Source of the DNA: Inia geoffrensis
Lineage: Eukaryota > Chordata > Mammalia > Artiodactyla > Iniidae
Length of the DNA: 64,000 nucleotides
Assembly (NCBI GenBank): GCA_036417435.1
Contig: CM070909.1
Coordinates: 5,922,597 to 5,986,596, forward strand
Direction of reading: 5' to 3'
The notes under the pieces are model-generated. The model ran no database searches, was not told the DNA's origin, and saw only the letters and a list, made by a program, of their open reading frames with translations. The position numbers were made by a program, and so were the translations under genes. This document shows, one piece after another, positions 45,660-64,000 of this stretch. The number at the start of each line of letters is the position of its first letter. The first letter of the stretch is position 1.

Positions 45660-45891
45660 GATTTCTAGCCTGAGGACTTTGCTAGGAACTCTGGCAGTCA
45701 ATGACAGAAAGGACATGGGGTTTTGGCTCAAACAATTCTGGTTTGAGCCCCACCTCCATTACTTTCTGCCTTGTTGCTTTATCTTGCTGAACCCGTTTAT
45801 TCATCCAAAAAACTGGAATAAGGAGACAAGGTCACAGGGTGGTTGCACTATTTACATGAAACAATAATTGTGCAATGTGCTTTACAAGTGA
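45660..45891. repeat. right arm of the inverted duplication
   Basis: Reverse complement of 45019-45250 and the same length; most mismatches sit toward the outer end. The 409-bp spacer 45251-45659 is single-copy in this window. Confidence 0.9.
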
Positions 45892-46454
45892 GTTTCAAAC
45901 TTTTACCCACAGAGCACACCCACCGTGGGACCAAAAAAAAAAATTTTTTTTGATAAGCCGGTATATACACGTATAAATATATACAATTGAAACAAACGTT
46001 TCACAAAAATAATACTTACCTTACTACTCGAGATTACTTGGCATTTTCTATTCTATTTCGTTTTTTTACAAAGCTGGTCCGATTCACTACCCTCATTTCA
46101 AGACTCGTAATGGGGAGCTACGCAGTTTTTTTTTTAAACACTGTTGGAAACCACACAGTCATCGGTTATTACGATTATTATGATTCTCAGGGATGGTCTG
46201 ACGGCTGGGAATCTTCACTGCCAGGGCAACAAAGGACAAGGTCAAGGTTATTAGGTCAAGGCCGCGAAAGCCCTGTTGCCAAGGAAACGGCTTGGCCAGG
46301 CCAGCGTCGGCGGACCAGGGCGCGCAGAGCCTGCGGAGAAGAGGAATGGCCCGAGGCCCTGTCACTCAGCCCCGCCCCCACGGCAGGCGCGCCCGGAAGG
46401 CCCGCCTCCTCTCTGAGGTTAAGCGAGGAAGGCAGCGATTGGAGACGCAGGGGG

Positions 46455-46462
46455 TGACGTAA
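46455..46462 (+). promoter_or_regulatory. CRE/ATF-like site in the ITFG2 promoter
   Basis: TGACGTAA, about 100 bp before the ATG and 12 bp after an inverted CCAAT box. Amino-acid stress uses ATF-type sites, which would fit a KICSTOR gene, but binding is inferred only. Confidence 0.4.
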
Positions 46463-46559
46463 GCTTCCGCTGTGGGTGGGTTTCCGCTCGGGCAGCCGTC
46501 GGGAGGGGCTCGGGGAACACTTAGCGGGGCTCCCCGGTCCCTGAGCCCTGGGAACTGCG

Positions 46560-56110
<9,551 letters not shown>

Positions 56111-56514
56111 CTGGACCGGCTGTCTTGGCTGAACGGGACCCTTCTGAACCTCCCCATCCCGCAAACTGTCCACGGTATTTGCAAGACAGGGAACGCACAT
56201 TATAGAGGAAGGATGGCGGCAACCCTAGGGGCACTGTGAACTGTAGACCTCATGGTCTTTCTGGTGAAGGAGGAGACGAGTTGCTCCTCTGCCCCTTTCC
56301 TTGTGTGCCTCGTCCATCACACCGGTAGGCACTGCCCCCTCCCCAGAGCTCCCCACTCTTGTTGTGTGGGAAACAGACTTGTTTGTGAGGAGGGACTACA
56401 AATCTCTCGCTGCTCCCCAGCCAGACTTTGGGGCCAGTGGCGCGATGGCAGTGAGGACCCACCCCCAAGTTCCATCTTCTGTGGCACGGCTCCAGGTCAC
56501 TGACGTCAGTGATT

Positions 56515-56840
56515 GTTACACGAATGGCGAACCACAGATCTTTGACTCATGATGGGTTTCGCCCTCATAAATCCATCGTAAGTTGAAAATATTGTAAACT
56601 GAAAATGCATTTCCCACACCTCACCTACCAAACGTCACAGCTTAGTCGACCTGTGTTAAATGTGCTCAGAACACTTACGTCAGCCTCTAGCTGGGCAAGG
56701 TCACCTAACGCGAAGCCTACTTTATAGTAAAGGGAGGGATATCTCATGTAATAAATTGAACACTGTACTGGAAGTGACAAACAATGGTCATCTGGGTACA
56801 GAATGGTTGTAAGTGTATTATTGGTTGTTCACCCTCATGA
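56515..56840. repeat. old DNA-transposon-like repeat in the ITFG2 3' flank
   Basis: ccatcgtaagttgaaaatat, aacacttacgtcagcctcta and ggatatctcatgtaat follow a common mammalian repeat (Tigger-type suspected). It holds the first AATAAA after ITFG2. Confidence 0.5.
56750..56755 (+). terminator. ITFG2: candidate ITFG2 poly(A) signal
   Basis: AATAAA about 640 bp after the stop, inside an old DNA-transposon-like repeat. A second AATAAA occurs near 56998. Which one is used is not visible from sequence. Confidence 0.45.
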
Positions 56841-57294
56841 TTTAAAAACCTGATGCAGGTTTACAGTCCAGGCCACAATCAGAATGATACCCTGGGCCAT
56901 TGACATCCCTTCTGCCCTTGATTCCTGTGCTCTGAATCAGTGGTTTTCGAATTGTAGGTTGCGATCCTTTGTTGGGTTGTGGTCGGCAATTTTTTTAAAT
57001 AAATGAGATAGAATAAGTAGGACAAAAAATACGGGAGTATGTTGCTCACGTGCAGGGAAGGATTGTTCTGTTACACTTGTATGTGTCCGTGCACGTGTGT
57101 GTACTGAGTGCAAGGTAGGATACACTTGCTGCTGGATTGTGTTCAGAGGGGTTGGAAAGCCACTGCTGTCAGCTATAGGGACCCCAGCCAGAGGGGTCAG
57201 CCCGAGGGAACGTCCCCCTTCACATTTCCTTCTGTAAGAGGACAAGGGCAGAGTGATCTTCAGCGTCTGAGAAGCAGAGAAGGACGCTAGTAGG

Positions 57295-58692
57295 ACCAAC
57301 AGGTGTTTATTCAAATGGAGACGCCACTGAGCTGAGGGCCTCCTTGGGCCTGGGTCTGTAATTGCAGAAGCAAAGGAGGCAGAAGGGAGGGGGACAGGGA
57401 GAGGCCCAGGAGAGCAGGGGTCGAGGAGCACGGCCAGAGGGGCCAGCGCACTCTCACACCTGTGCCAGTGAGCCCCTCTCCTCTCCTGTGCGTGCAGAGG
57501 ACTCGGCTGAGAAAGGCATGGCCAGGGCTCACGGCAGATCTGGTTCTGCTCAGATCCGATCTACTCCAGGCTCAGGGTTTTGACTCCGACCCGAGTGTCC
57601 TAGTCCCCTGGTCGGGTTAGTTACACCACTGTCGTCTTCTCCCCCTAATCCAACACGTGAGAGACTCAAACCAGCCAGAAAGGCACCCGGAGGCCTGGCC
57701 CTTTGAGGTTTGGGCTCTTCACAGGGAAGGTAGCAAAGCCTCCTTGTGTCTTTGCTGGACTCAGGGCCGGCGGGGGTGGGGGTCGGGGGTGGGTAGCCAC
57801 TGATGCCAGGAAAAACCAGCTCAAGCTCAGGAGGCCAGAGATGAGGGGTGGGAAGAAGGTCTAATGAAGTGGATAGCTCTAGAAATAAGTAGGAATATTG
57901 GTCAGGTTAAGTGTGGGTCCTGGCAACGCCACCCACCATCTTCTCTGCCTTGGGGGGCGGTTCCCCACAGGCTCTCCACACATGCCCAGTGGGTGAGAAA
58001 GCAGGTGGAGGGTACGTATCTGGACTAAACAGTGGAGGTTTACCCAAGGTTTGTGGAGAGCGTCAAATAATAACTGGCTTCAGACGTTTGCAGCCCCAGA
58101 AGAGGCAGCCGATGAAGGAACCCCCGGACCTCGTAGGCCAGGCGTTCCTCTACTGTGGTGACCGTTTCTTTCCCGCTCAGCTGTGCGCAGATCAGAGACG
58201 TGGACACAGCAGGGCCAGGGGCCCGGGCCGGGGAGGGGGACGGGCTAGTTGTGAGGCGAGCCACGCAGAGTCAAGGCCTCGACGGTGTTCGGGGTGGATG
58301 GGGCAGGCAGGGGCCAGCAGCAGGCTGCAGCCTTGGACTCGGGCCACCCCGTGCTGTGCCAGGGGCCCAGCCAGGACCCCCCTCTGCTGATGTCCTTTTC
58401 TGCAGTCCTGATTTAGCTCTGCTCTTCTTGGGACGGGGCGGGGGATGAGAGAGGACGGGGAAACCAGAGCCCTGAGATCGCGGGCCCTCTCCAGGGAACA
58501 CTCCTGGGGGTGGGGCAGGTGCTGAGAAGCAGAGGAGTGCGGCCGACTGGGGAATGGGACAGTGGGGTCAGGGTGGTGACAAGAGGGACAGACCCAGCTG
58601 TCCCAGCTACCTGGCTCTAGTCATGCCCCATCCCCCCATGGCTCTTCCCTTCAGGCAAGGAGCTTCCCCCTGAGGACCATCCGGGGCAGCGG
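57295..58692 (-). other. NRIP2: NRIP2 3' UTR
   Basis: About 1.4 kb of non-coding sequence between the NRIP2 stop and the poly(A) signal. It is unusually free of SINEs compared with the rest of the window and has a G-rich stretch near 57770-57795. Confidence 0.65.
57306..57311 (-). terminator. NRIP2: NRIP2 poly(A) signal
   Basis: TTTATT on the plus strand, i.e. AATAAA on the gene strand, about 1.39 kb after the stop. It is the first such signal on that strand after the last exon that I noticed. Confidence 0.65.
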
Positions 58693-58785
58693 TCACTGGC
58701 CCGGCTCTTGGTGCAAAGGCAGGAAGGGCAGCTCAGGGAAGGGGGCTTTCAGCTGCAGCACGCGGTGCTCCAGGTCAATGCAGCA
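58693..58785 (-). CDS. NRIP2: NRIP2 last coding exon with stop
   Basis: Acceptor ccacag|tgc, then CCIDLEHRVLQLKAPFPEL to EPGQ and TGA (plus-strand tca at 58693-58695). Confidence 0.93.
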   Translation of the reverse strand, partial: CCIDLEHRVLQLKAPFPELPFLPLHQEPGQ

Positions 58786-61700
58786 CTGTGGGGTTGGGGG
58801 ACGATGAGCTCACCTGGGCAGGTAACCCCTCTCCCAGCCACACTGCTTTGTTCCCCTCCACCTTCCCACAGCACCCTGCTCTTTTCTCCTCCCTGTTTCC
58901 ATTCACCTGGACCGCTATCACAGAGGGACCCAGTTCTCCATATTTTTCGCAAATAAGGAAACTCTAAGCATCGAGAGTGAAAATCCACATCTCCAAGTCC
59001 TTATCGGAGCCTGGCCCATGCTTCCACACCTGTGCCCCATATCTCTTTTTCCCAGCCCTCGGGGTCAGGTCCTGGGTGTGGGTGTCAGCACGAGCATCCT
59101 CCTTACCTTGAGAGAGAGCAGAGTCTGCAGGCCAAGGCAGAGTTCAGGACTCTCCACATCTGCGGGAACCATTTGAGAATGCTGCTGTCCTCCTGTCAGC
59201 ACTCGCCCCTCCTCTGCTCCCCCCACCGCCCCAGGCCAGAGAACCTTGGGGATAATCAGAGCATCTTTGGGGGTACCTTGTCTGTGCTGGCAGGAGCTGA
59301 CAGGCTCTGCCTTCGCCCCACCCAGGAGGGAGAGCTGCAAGAGCAGAGACGTGGGGATGCTGACAGAGAGGGGACTTACCTACCACCTGGGCCGAGCATG
59401 CCACGGTTGCCTGGCCCAGCTGTAGTTCCAGCTGCTCCACCTGGGCTGGGGGCCCAGGCGCCAGGTCCCCAGCTGGGGCTTTTAGGACCCTCTTCCCTAA
59501 CCTGTGGTTGGGAAGCAAGGCTTATGGCCACCACAGCCCCCCACGCCGTTCGTCCGCTTGTGTCCCTCCCCGCCACACTTTGGGTTCTCAGCCAACCCTG
59601 GACCCACGTGGAGTCTAAATCCTGTCTTCTCTGCCAGAGCCCCTGTCACCTCTTTTCAAAAAAGTAACAGCTTGAGACTTCCCTGGTGGTGCAGTGGTTA
59701 GGAATCCACGTGCCAATGCAGGCGACACGGGTTCGAGCCCTGGTCTGGGAAGATCCCACATGCCGTGGAGCAACTAAGCCCATGTGCCACAACTACTGAG
59801 CCTGCTCCCTAGAGCCCATGAGCCACAACTACTGAGCACACAAGCCACAGCTACTGAAGCCCACGTGCCTAGAGCCTGTGTTCCGCAACAAAAGGAGCCA
59901 TCACAATGAGAAGTCCGCGAAGAGTAGCCCCCGCTCGCCGCAACTAGAGAAAGCCTGTGCGCAGCAACAAAGACCCAACGCAGCCAAAAAATAAATAAAT
60001 AAATTTTTTAAAAGTAACAGCTTTATTGAGATACAGCTCATATACCGTGAAAGTCACCCTTTTTCTTTTTTCTTTATTTGTCCATGCCGCGCGGCCTATG
60101 GGATCTCAGTTCCTGGACCAGGGATTGAACCCAGGACACGGCAGTGAAGGCTCTGAATCCTAACCACTAGACCAGCAGGGAACTCCCAGAAGTCACCCTT
60201 TTAAAGTAGACAACAGAGGGGCTTCCCTGGTGGTGCAGTGGTTAAGAATCTGCCTGCCAATGCAGGGGACATGGGTTCGAGCCCTGGTCCAGGAAGATCC
60301 CACATGCCACGGAGCAACTAAGCCTGTGCTCCACAATTACTGAGCCTGCGCTCTAGAGCCCGCGAGCCACAACTACTGAGCCTACGCACCTAGAGCCCGT
60401 GCTCCGCAACGAGAAGCCACCGCAATGAGAAGCCCGCGCACCGCAACGAAGAGTAGCCCCCGCTCGCCGCAACTAGAGAAAGCCCGTGCACAGCAAGGAA
60501 GACCCAACGCAGCCAAAAATAAATAAATAAAAATAAAGTAGACAACAGAGTTCTGCAACCATCACTAATTTCAGAATATTTTCATCACCCCAAAAAGAAG
60601 TGCCCTCCCTACCCATTCTTTTGGGCCCCCGTCTTACCCCAGGCGGCTGAGGCATCCAGCGGAGATCTGATTGTAGTGGGTGCCCGTGTCCACGGCCACC
60701 TGAAGAACGTGGCCCTGGCACTGAGAAAACGGGGAGGGGAGGGGACTCCGTGAGTCCCCAGGGGGTAGGGGGAGAAAGGGTTGGGACTGGCTCTGTCACC
60801 TTTCCCAGCCCCTGATGGGTCCCTTTCAGAAATGAGTGAAGGGCTGGGAATTCCCTGGCGGTCCAGTGGTTAGGACTCCACGCTTTCACTGCCAAGGGCA
60901 CGGGTTCAATCCCTGGTCGGGGAACTGAGATCCCACAAGCCGCTGAGTGCGGCCTCCAGCCCACAAAAAGTGAGTCAGGGTGTTTTTTATGGGACTCATA
61001 CAGATGAACAGAAATGGGTCAGATACGAAATCAAGAAAGGAAGTAAAGCCGCAGGCGGTGAGAGCGTATTTTGGGGAGGATTCGCCCCGAAGTGTAGGTC
61101 TGTGCCTGTGCTTGTTGAGAGTAGTGCCGAGGGCCTCCCGTTAGAGGAATCTGGGGTGGGAATGAGGAGGGATGGGGGTTATTCCTAACCGCAATACCTG
61201 GTTAGGAAATTAGATGTGGGGAACATCTAATTCGCCACCGCAGGCTAAGGAAGACAAGGTCGCTTCCTTTTAGATAAAAACAGACGTTTGGGTTTGCACT
61301 TGGATACCGCAAAACACATTGTTTTCTCCTTCCATACTGTTTGCTGAGGTCTGCTGTGCGTGGCCACGTGGAAGGGGCAGCAGGGGAGGCTGCTCCCCAG
61401 GATGCAGGGGAGTGGAGGGTCACCAGTGCAGGGGGAGAGTGTTAAGGCTGTGGGTTGTGAGTCTAGAGCCTTAGATGTTGAGCCGGAGGAAAGGCTCTTC
61501 CATCGGGAAAGTCAGGGGAGCTTTCCCGGAGGCAGTGACAGCTGAGGCTGGAAGGATCGCAGAACATGGACCTAGGATGACAGGCAGAGGAAGCATGGAG
61601 CAAAGATGGGCGGAAGGGAGGGAACGGCTCGGCGTGGGCTCCGGGGACGACAAGGCTGTGATCTGGAGCACCTGAGCTTTCGCGGGAGGGCTGCGTTATC

Positions 61701-62094
61701 CACACGTGCGCACCGTTTGTGTGTGGAGCACACTCACGTTTAAAGATGATACTTTGCTCAAGGAAAGGGAGTCGTGTACACCTCGGAAAGACCGGGTGGC
61801 GAGGGGCGGGAAGCAAAGGACATGGAGGATCCCAGTCTGTAGCCCAGCCTGGGGAGAGGGCTCCCCCATCCCTCCCTCACCACTGGGGCAGAAGGGAGAG
61901 TGGGTGAGGGGAGCAGGCCAAGGAGGAGGGGGGGGTCTCACCTTGCAGTTGACCAGAAGAGCTGGCCTCTCTGTCTTGCTGGTCTTCCTCCTGGTCTCCT
62001 GGCCGTGGATCGTGGCCAGCACCAAGGGATGCTCCCGCTGAGGCCGGCTCGGGTTCCCCTCCACCAGACGCCTCTGGATCACGTTGTGCGGTTG
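58693..62094 (-). CDS. NRIP2: NRIP2, nuclear receptor-interacting protein with retropepsin-like DTG domain; 3' part, five coding exons
   Basis: Five exons on the minus strand join in phase to 167 codons that match the C-terminal part of mammalian NRIP2, ending in HQEPGQ and TGA. NRIP2 (mouse NIX1) binds ligand-activated nuclear receptors and lowers their activity. The protein contains a fold related to retroviral aspartyl proteases: AVDTGTHYN carries the DTG triad expected at the active site, and GLQTLLSLK carries an LxxLL nuclear-receptor box (LQTLL). Proteolytic activity is not established to my knowledge. The N-terminal coding exon was not found within the remaining 1.9 kb, so it should lie beyond the right end and the gene is partial here. 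The gene is convergent with ITFG2. NRIP3 is the paralogue, but the sequence fits NRIP2 and the syntenic place agrees. Confidence 0.93.
59107..59159 (-). CDS. NRIP2: NRIP2 internal exon with LxxLL box
   Basis: Acceptor ccgcag|atg, donor caag|gtaagg. 53 nt encoding DVESPELCLGLQTLLSLK; LQTLL fits the nuclear-receptor box. Confidence 0.92.
59380..59501 (-). CDS. NRIP2: NRIP2 internal exon
   Basis: Acceptor ccacag|gtt, donor gtag|gtaagt. 122 nt encoding LGKRVLKAPAGDLAPG ... CSAQVV. Confidence 0.92.
59674..60009 (+). mobile_element. CHR SINE, long form, NRIP2 intron
   Basis: Target-site duplication aaaagtaacagctt on both sides. Confidence 0.94.
60062..60188 (-). mobile_element. CHR SINE, short form, NRIP2 intron
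   Basis: Target-site duplication aagtcaccctttt on both sides. Confidence 0.94.
60219..60534 (+). mobile_element. CHR SINE, long form, NRIP2 intron
   Basis: Target-site duplication aaagtagacaacagag on both sides. Confidence 0.95.
60638..60720 (-). CDS. NRIP2: NRIP2 exon with the DTG motif
   Basis: Acceptor ctcag|tgc, donor ctggg|gtaaga one base in. 83 nt encoding CQGHVLQVAVDTGTHYN and ISAGCLSRLG; Asp-Thr-Gly sits mid-exon as in retropepsins. Confidence 0.93.
60847..60968 (+). mobile_element. CHR SINE, short form, NRIP2 intron
   Basis: Head gggaattccctggcggtcc; sits 126 bp upstream (gene sense) of the DTG exon and antisense to NRIP2. Confidence 0.92.
61942..62094 (-). CDS. NRIP2: NRIP2 internal exon (first seen here, probably exon 2)
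   Basis: 51 codons from QPHNVIQRRLVEG to ALLVNCK, phase 0 at both ends; donor aag|gtgaga. The acceptor is cag|caa at 62094 or aag|cag at 62097; both are poor in pyrimidines. An in-frame stop at 62104-62106 shows the exon cannot extend further. Confidence 0.85.
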
Positions 62095-62565
62095 CTGCTT
62101 CCATCACAAAACGTGCAGATGCTCAGTTCCCTCACTTTACAAATCCCAGGCCGTTCTCCCCAGCCCCGCCCCGCTCCTGAGTCTCCTGGGAGTAAGAAGG
62201 GGTGAGAGCTTCCCCAAGGCTCCCAGCAGTCAGATCATTATAGCAGAGCTAGTCCCAGTATCAAATCATGCCGTTTTCCAGGACCCCAATGTATTGCTGA
62301 GTAATGGAGAGATGGGGAGGGGGGAAGGGTCTCTCCTCGGTTAGATAGACAGGACATTTCAGGCACTCGCATGATGCTGGGGGGAAATTCTGTCTCAAGT
62401 CTACAACACATATCCTTGGGGACACTTTTTCTTTTTTTCTTCCTCTGACCTCATCCTTCTGTGGGATGCAGATCCCAGAGTTGACGGTGTGATGAAAAGA
62501 AGTCAAAGTAACAAGAACAAACAAAAAAGAAAAAAAAAGTCCAAATCTAAACTAGGAAGCTGGGG

Positions 62566-62690
62566 GAGTTCCCTGGTGGTCCAGTGGTTAAGACTTGGTG
62601 CTCTCACTGCCGGGGCCCAGGTTCCATCCCTGGTCAGTGATCTAAGATCCTGCAAGCTGCCAGGCATGGCCAAACAAACAAACAAACAAA
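62566..62690 (+). mobile_element. CHR SINE, short form, with CAAA tail
   Basis: ctaggaagctggg is repeated on both sides; the tail is five CAAA units. Confidence 0.93.
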
Positions 62691-63049
62691 CAACCTAGGA
62701 AGCTGGGTGTCATCCTCACTGTCCTTCACCTGAAGCCGCCCCGCCACGTCCAGTCGCTTCTAAATTCTGCCGGCTTTGCCTCCTGTGTTTACGGTCCACC
62801 TCTCTTTCTGTTACTGTTTCGTTCACTGCTTCGAGCACAGCTCTCCTGAGTCCCTGGGACGCCTCCCTAAGTCCATAAGGACGTGTCTCTCAAATCCACC
62901 CGCTCAAAGCCTGGGAGTCTCTGAAAACTCTTGCTACTCCGAGTGCCGTCCTCACATCAGCAGCTTTACCATCACCAGAAAGCTCCTTAGAAGTGCAAAA
63001 TCGTGACCTATTGGACTGGAGCCTTGTTTTAACAAGATGCCCAGATGAC

Positions 63050-63660
63050 CTGTGTGCACAGTAAAGTTTGAGAAGCACAAAGCGACATGTCAAACTAAGC
63101 CTGTCACTCCCCTGCCTAAAATCCATCAGAGCCCTCCCCTCCCCACCGCGCTTACCTGGAGGTGACAGCCCAGGTGACCCGGCCACTGCCTCATCTCCCC
63201 CCCACCCCCCGCTGTGCTCATCGTTTGGGGGGGCGGTGTGCCCAGCGCGCCCTCTGGCTGCCTGGACCAGCCTGCCCTTCACCTCCATGCCTCTGCTCCT
63301 GCACACCCCTCCTTCTGAAACTCCTCTTCTCACCTTTCTCTAGGCCAGACTGGGCCACTGGCTCAGGAACTACTTTTTATTTGGAGAGAGGCTTTTATTT
63401 TAAGTCTGGGGTTCCAAGTGCATGCTGTAATTCACGCAGGGTCCACCTCCTCCAAGAAGCCTTGTCTGACTTCTTCCCACTCTTCCCTCCACACACCAGG
63501 CGGGGGCAGCGTCCTGTCCCATGGCCCCCTTTGCCACACGTCTCAAAGCTGTTATCTGCCCGTGAGGTCAGGTCTGTATCTCGTTCCTCTCTGCATCACA
63601 GGGCTCAGCTCAGCATACAGTAGGCACTCCACAAATGCTCACAGAAGAATGACTGTGTCC
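63050..63660 (+). mobile_element. L2 LINE fragment
   Basis: cccctgcctaaaatccatcag, ctccaagaagccttgtctg and catacagtaggcactccac appear in L2 order. Confidence 0.6.
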
Positions 63661-64000
63661 CTCCAGGCTCCACACACGCTTCCCCACCTGCCCTCTCTCC
63701 TTGGGAGCCTGGGACTGTTTTTCTACCCTTGGCTTGATGAGGCCCTTGAGGCTGCTCCCGCCAACAGGCTGCCAGCAGGAGACCCAGCTCTGGGAAAAGG
63801 GCAGCAGCGAGCTCTGGGAGCGGCTGGGAAGGGCAGCTCTGTGGTTTCCAGCTCTCCTCCCACCTGTCCCACGAGGGATGCAGGCTCAGGCCCCTGAATG
63901 CTGTGTCTTCACTCCCAAAGCCATGCAAGGTAACTGCTCCATGTCAGTCTGGGAGGTCCTGAGGGGCAGAAGGCTGGACCTGCCACGCTGGGGCGGCAGT

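Larger units (their letters stand above)
62104..64000 (-). other. probable NRIP2 intron 1, runs off the window
   Basis: No exon matching the NRIP2 N-terminus was found. Apart from the SINE and L2 pieces it looks unremarkable. Confidence 0.55.

Noticed and set aside
61877..62107. Alternative frame over the NRIP2 exon beginning MMEAATAQRD
   Set aside because: The other frame carries the conserved IQRRLVEG and ALLVNCK text and joins in phase to the DTG exon.

Overview
The window is nuclear DNA from a cetartiodactyl mammal, most likely a cetacean. More than thirty tRNA-derived SINEs of the CHR type lie in it, recognisable from the recurring heads gggcttccctggtggcgcag and gggaattccctggcggtcc. The abundant form that carries 'gagcggctgggcccgtgagcc' is typical of whale and dolphin DNA. 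That assignment is from memory of the family; a hippopotamid source cannot be excluded from sequence alone. Genes have GT-AG introns, CpG-island promoters and AATAAA signals.

Layout. (1) 1-30.9 kb is gene-poor and built largely from LINE-1 pieces (mostly 3' ends, + strand), CHR SINEs in three length classes, older L2 and MIR copies and one retroviral-type LTR. Its one promoter-like feature is an orphan CpG island at about 25.3-25.9 kb with a TATA-like box upstream. (2) 30.9-40.3 kb is FKBP4 (+ strand, 10 coding exons, 460 codons), complete, with a CpG-island promoter carrying heat-shock-element-like sites. (3) 40.3-46.2 kb is intergenic, with a 26-bp x3 minisatellite, a TA microsatellite and a 232-bp inverted duplication around a 409-bp spacer. 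(4) 46.2-56.8 kb is ITFG2 (+ strand, 12 coding exons, 444 codons), complete. (5) 57.3-62.1 kb is the 3' part of NRIP2 (- strand, five coding exons, 167 codons, with stop and poly(A) signal); its first coding exon is not seen here and probably lies beyond the right end.

The order FKBP4(+), ITFG2(+), NRIP2(-) matches the mammalian block on human 12p13. FKBP4 is a steroid-receptor/HSP90 co-chaperone, ITFG2 a KICSTOR subunit in amino-acid signalling to mTORC1, and NRIP2 a nuclear-receptor interactor with a retropepsin-like DTG motif. They are neighbours by synteny, not one pathway. All exon joins below were made by hand: every intron is GT-AG, all phases close, and no frameshift or premature stop was found.

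I found no previously undescribed gene system. The best unusual signals are the inverted duplication before ITFG2, two 'poly(A)-only' retrotransposition scars, SINEs inserted very close to 3' splice sites, tandem duplications across two 5' splice donors, and a degenerate heat-shock-element array at FKBP4.
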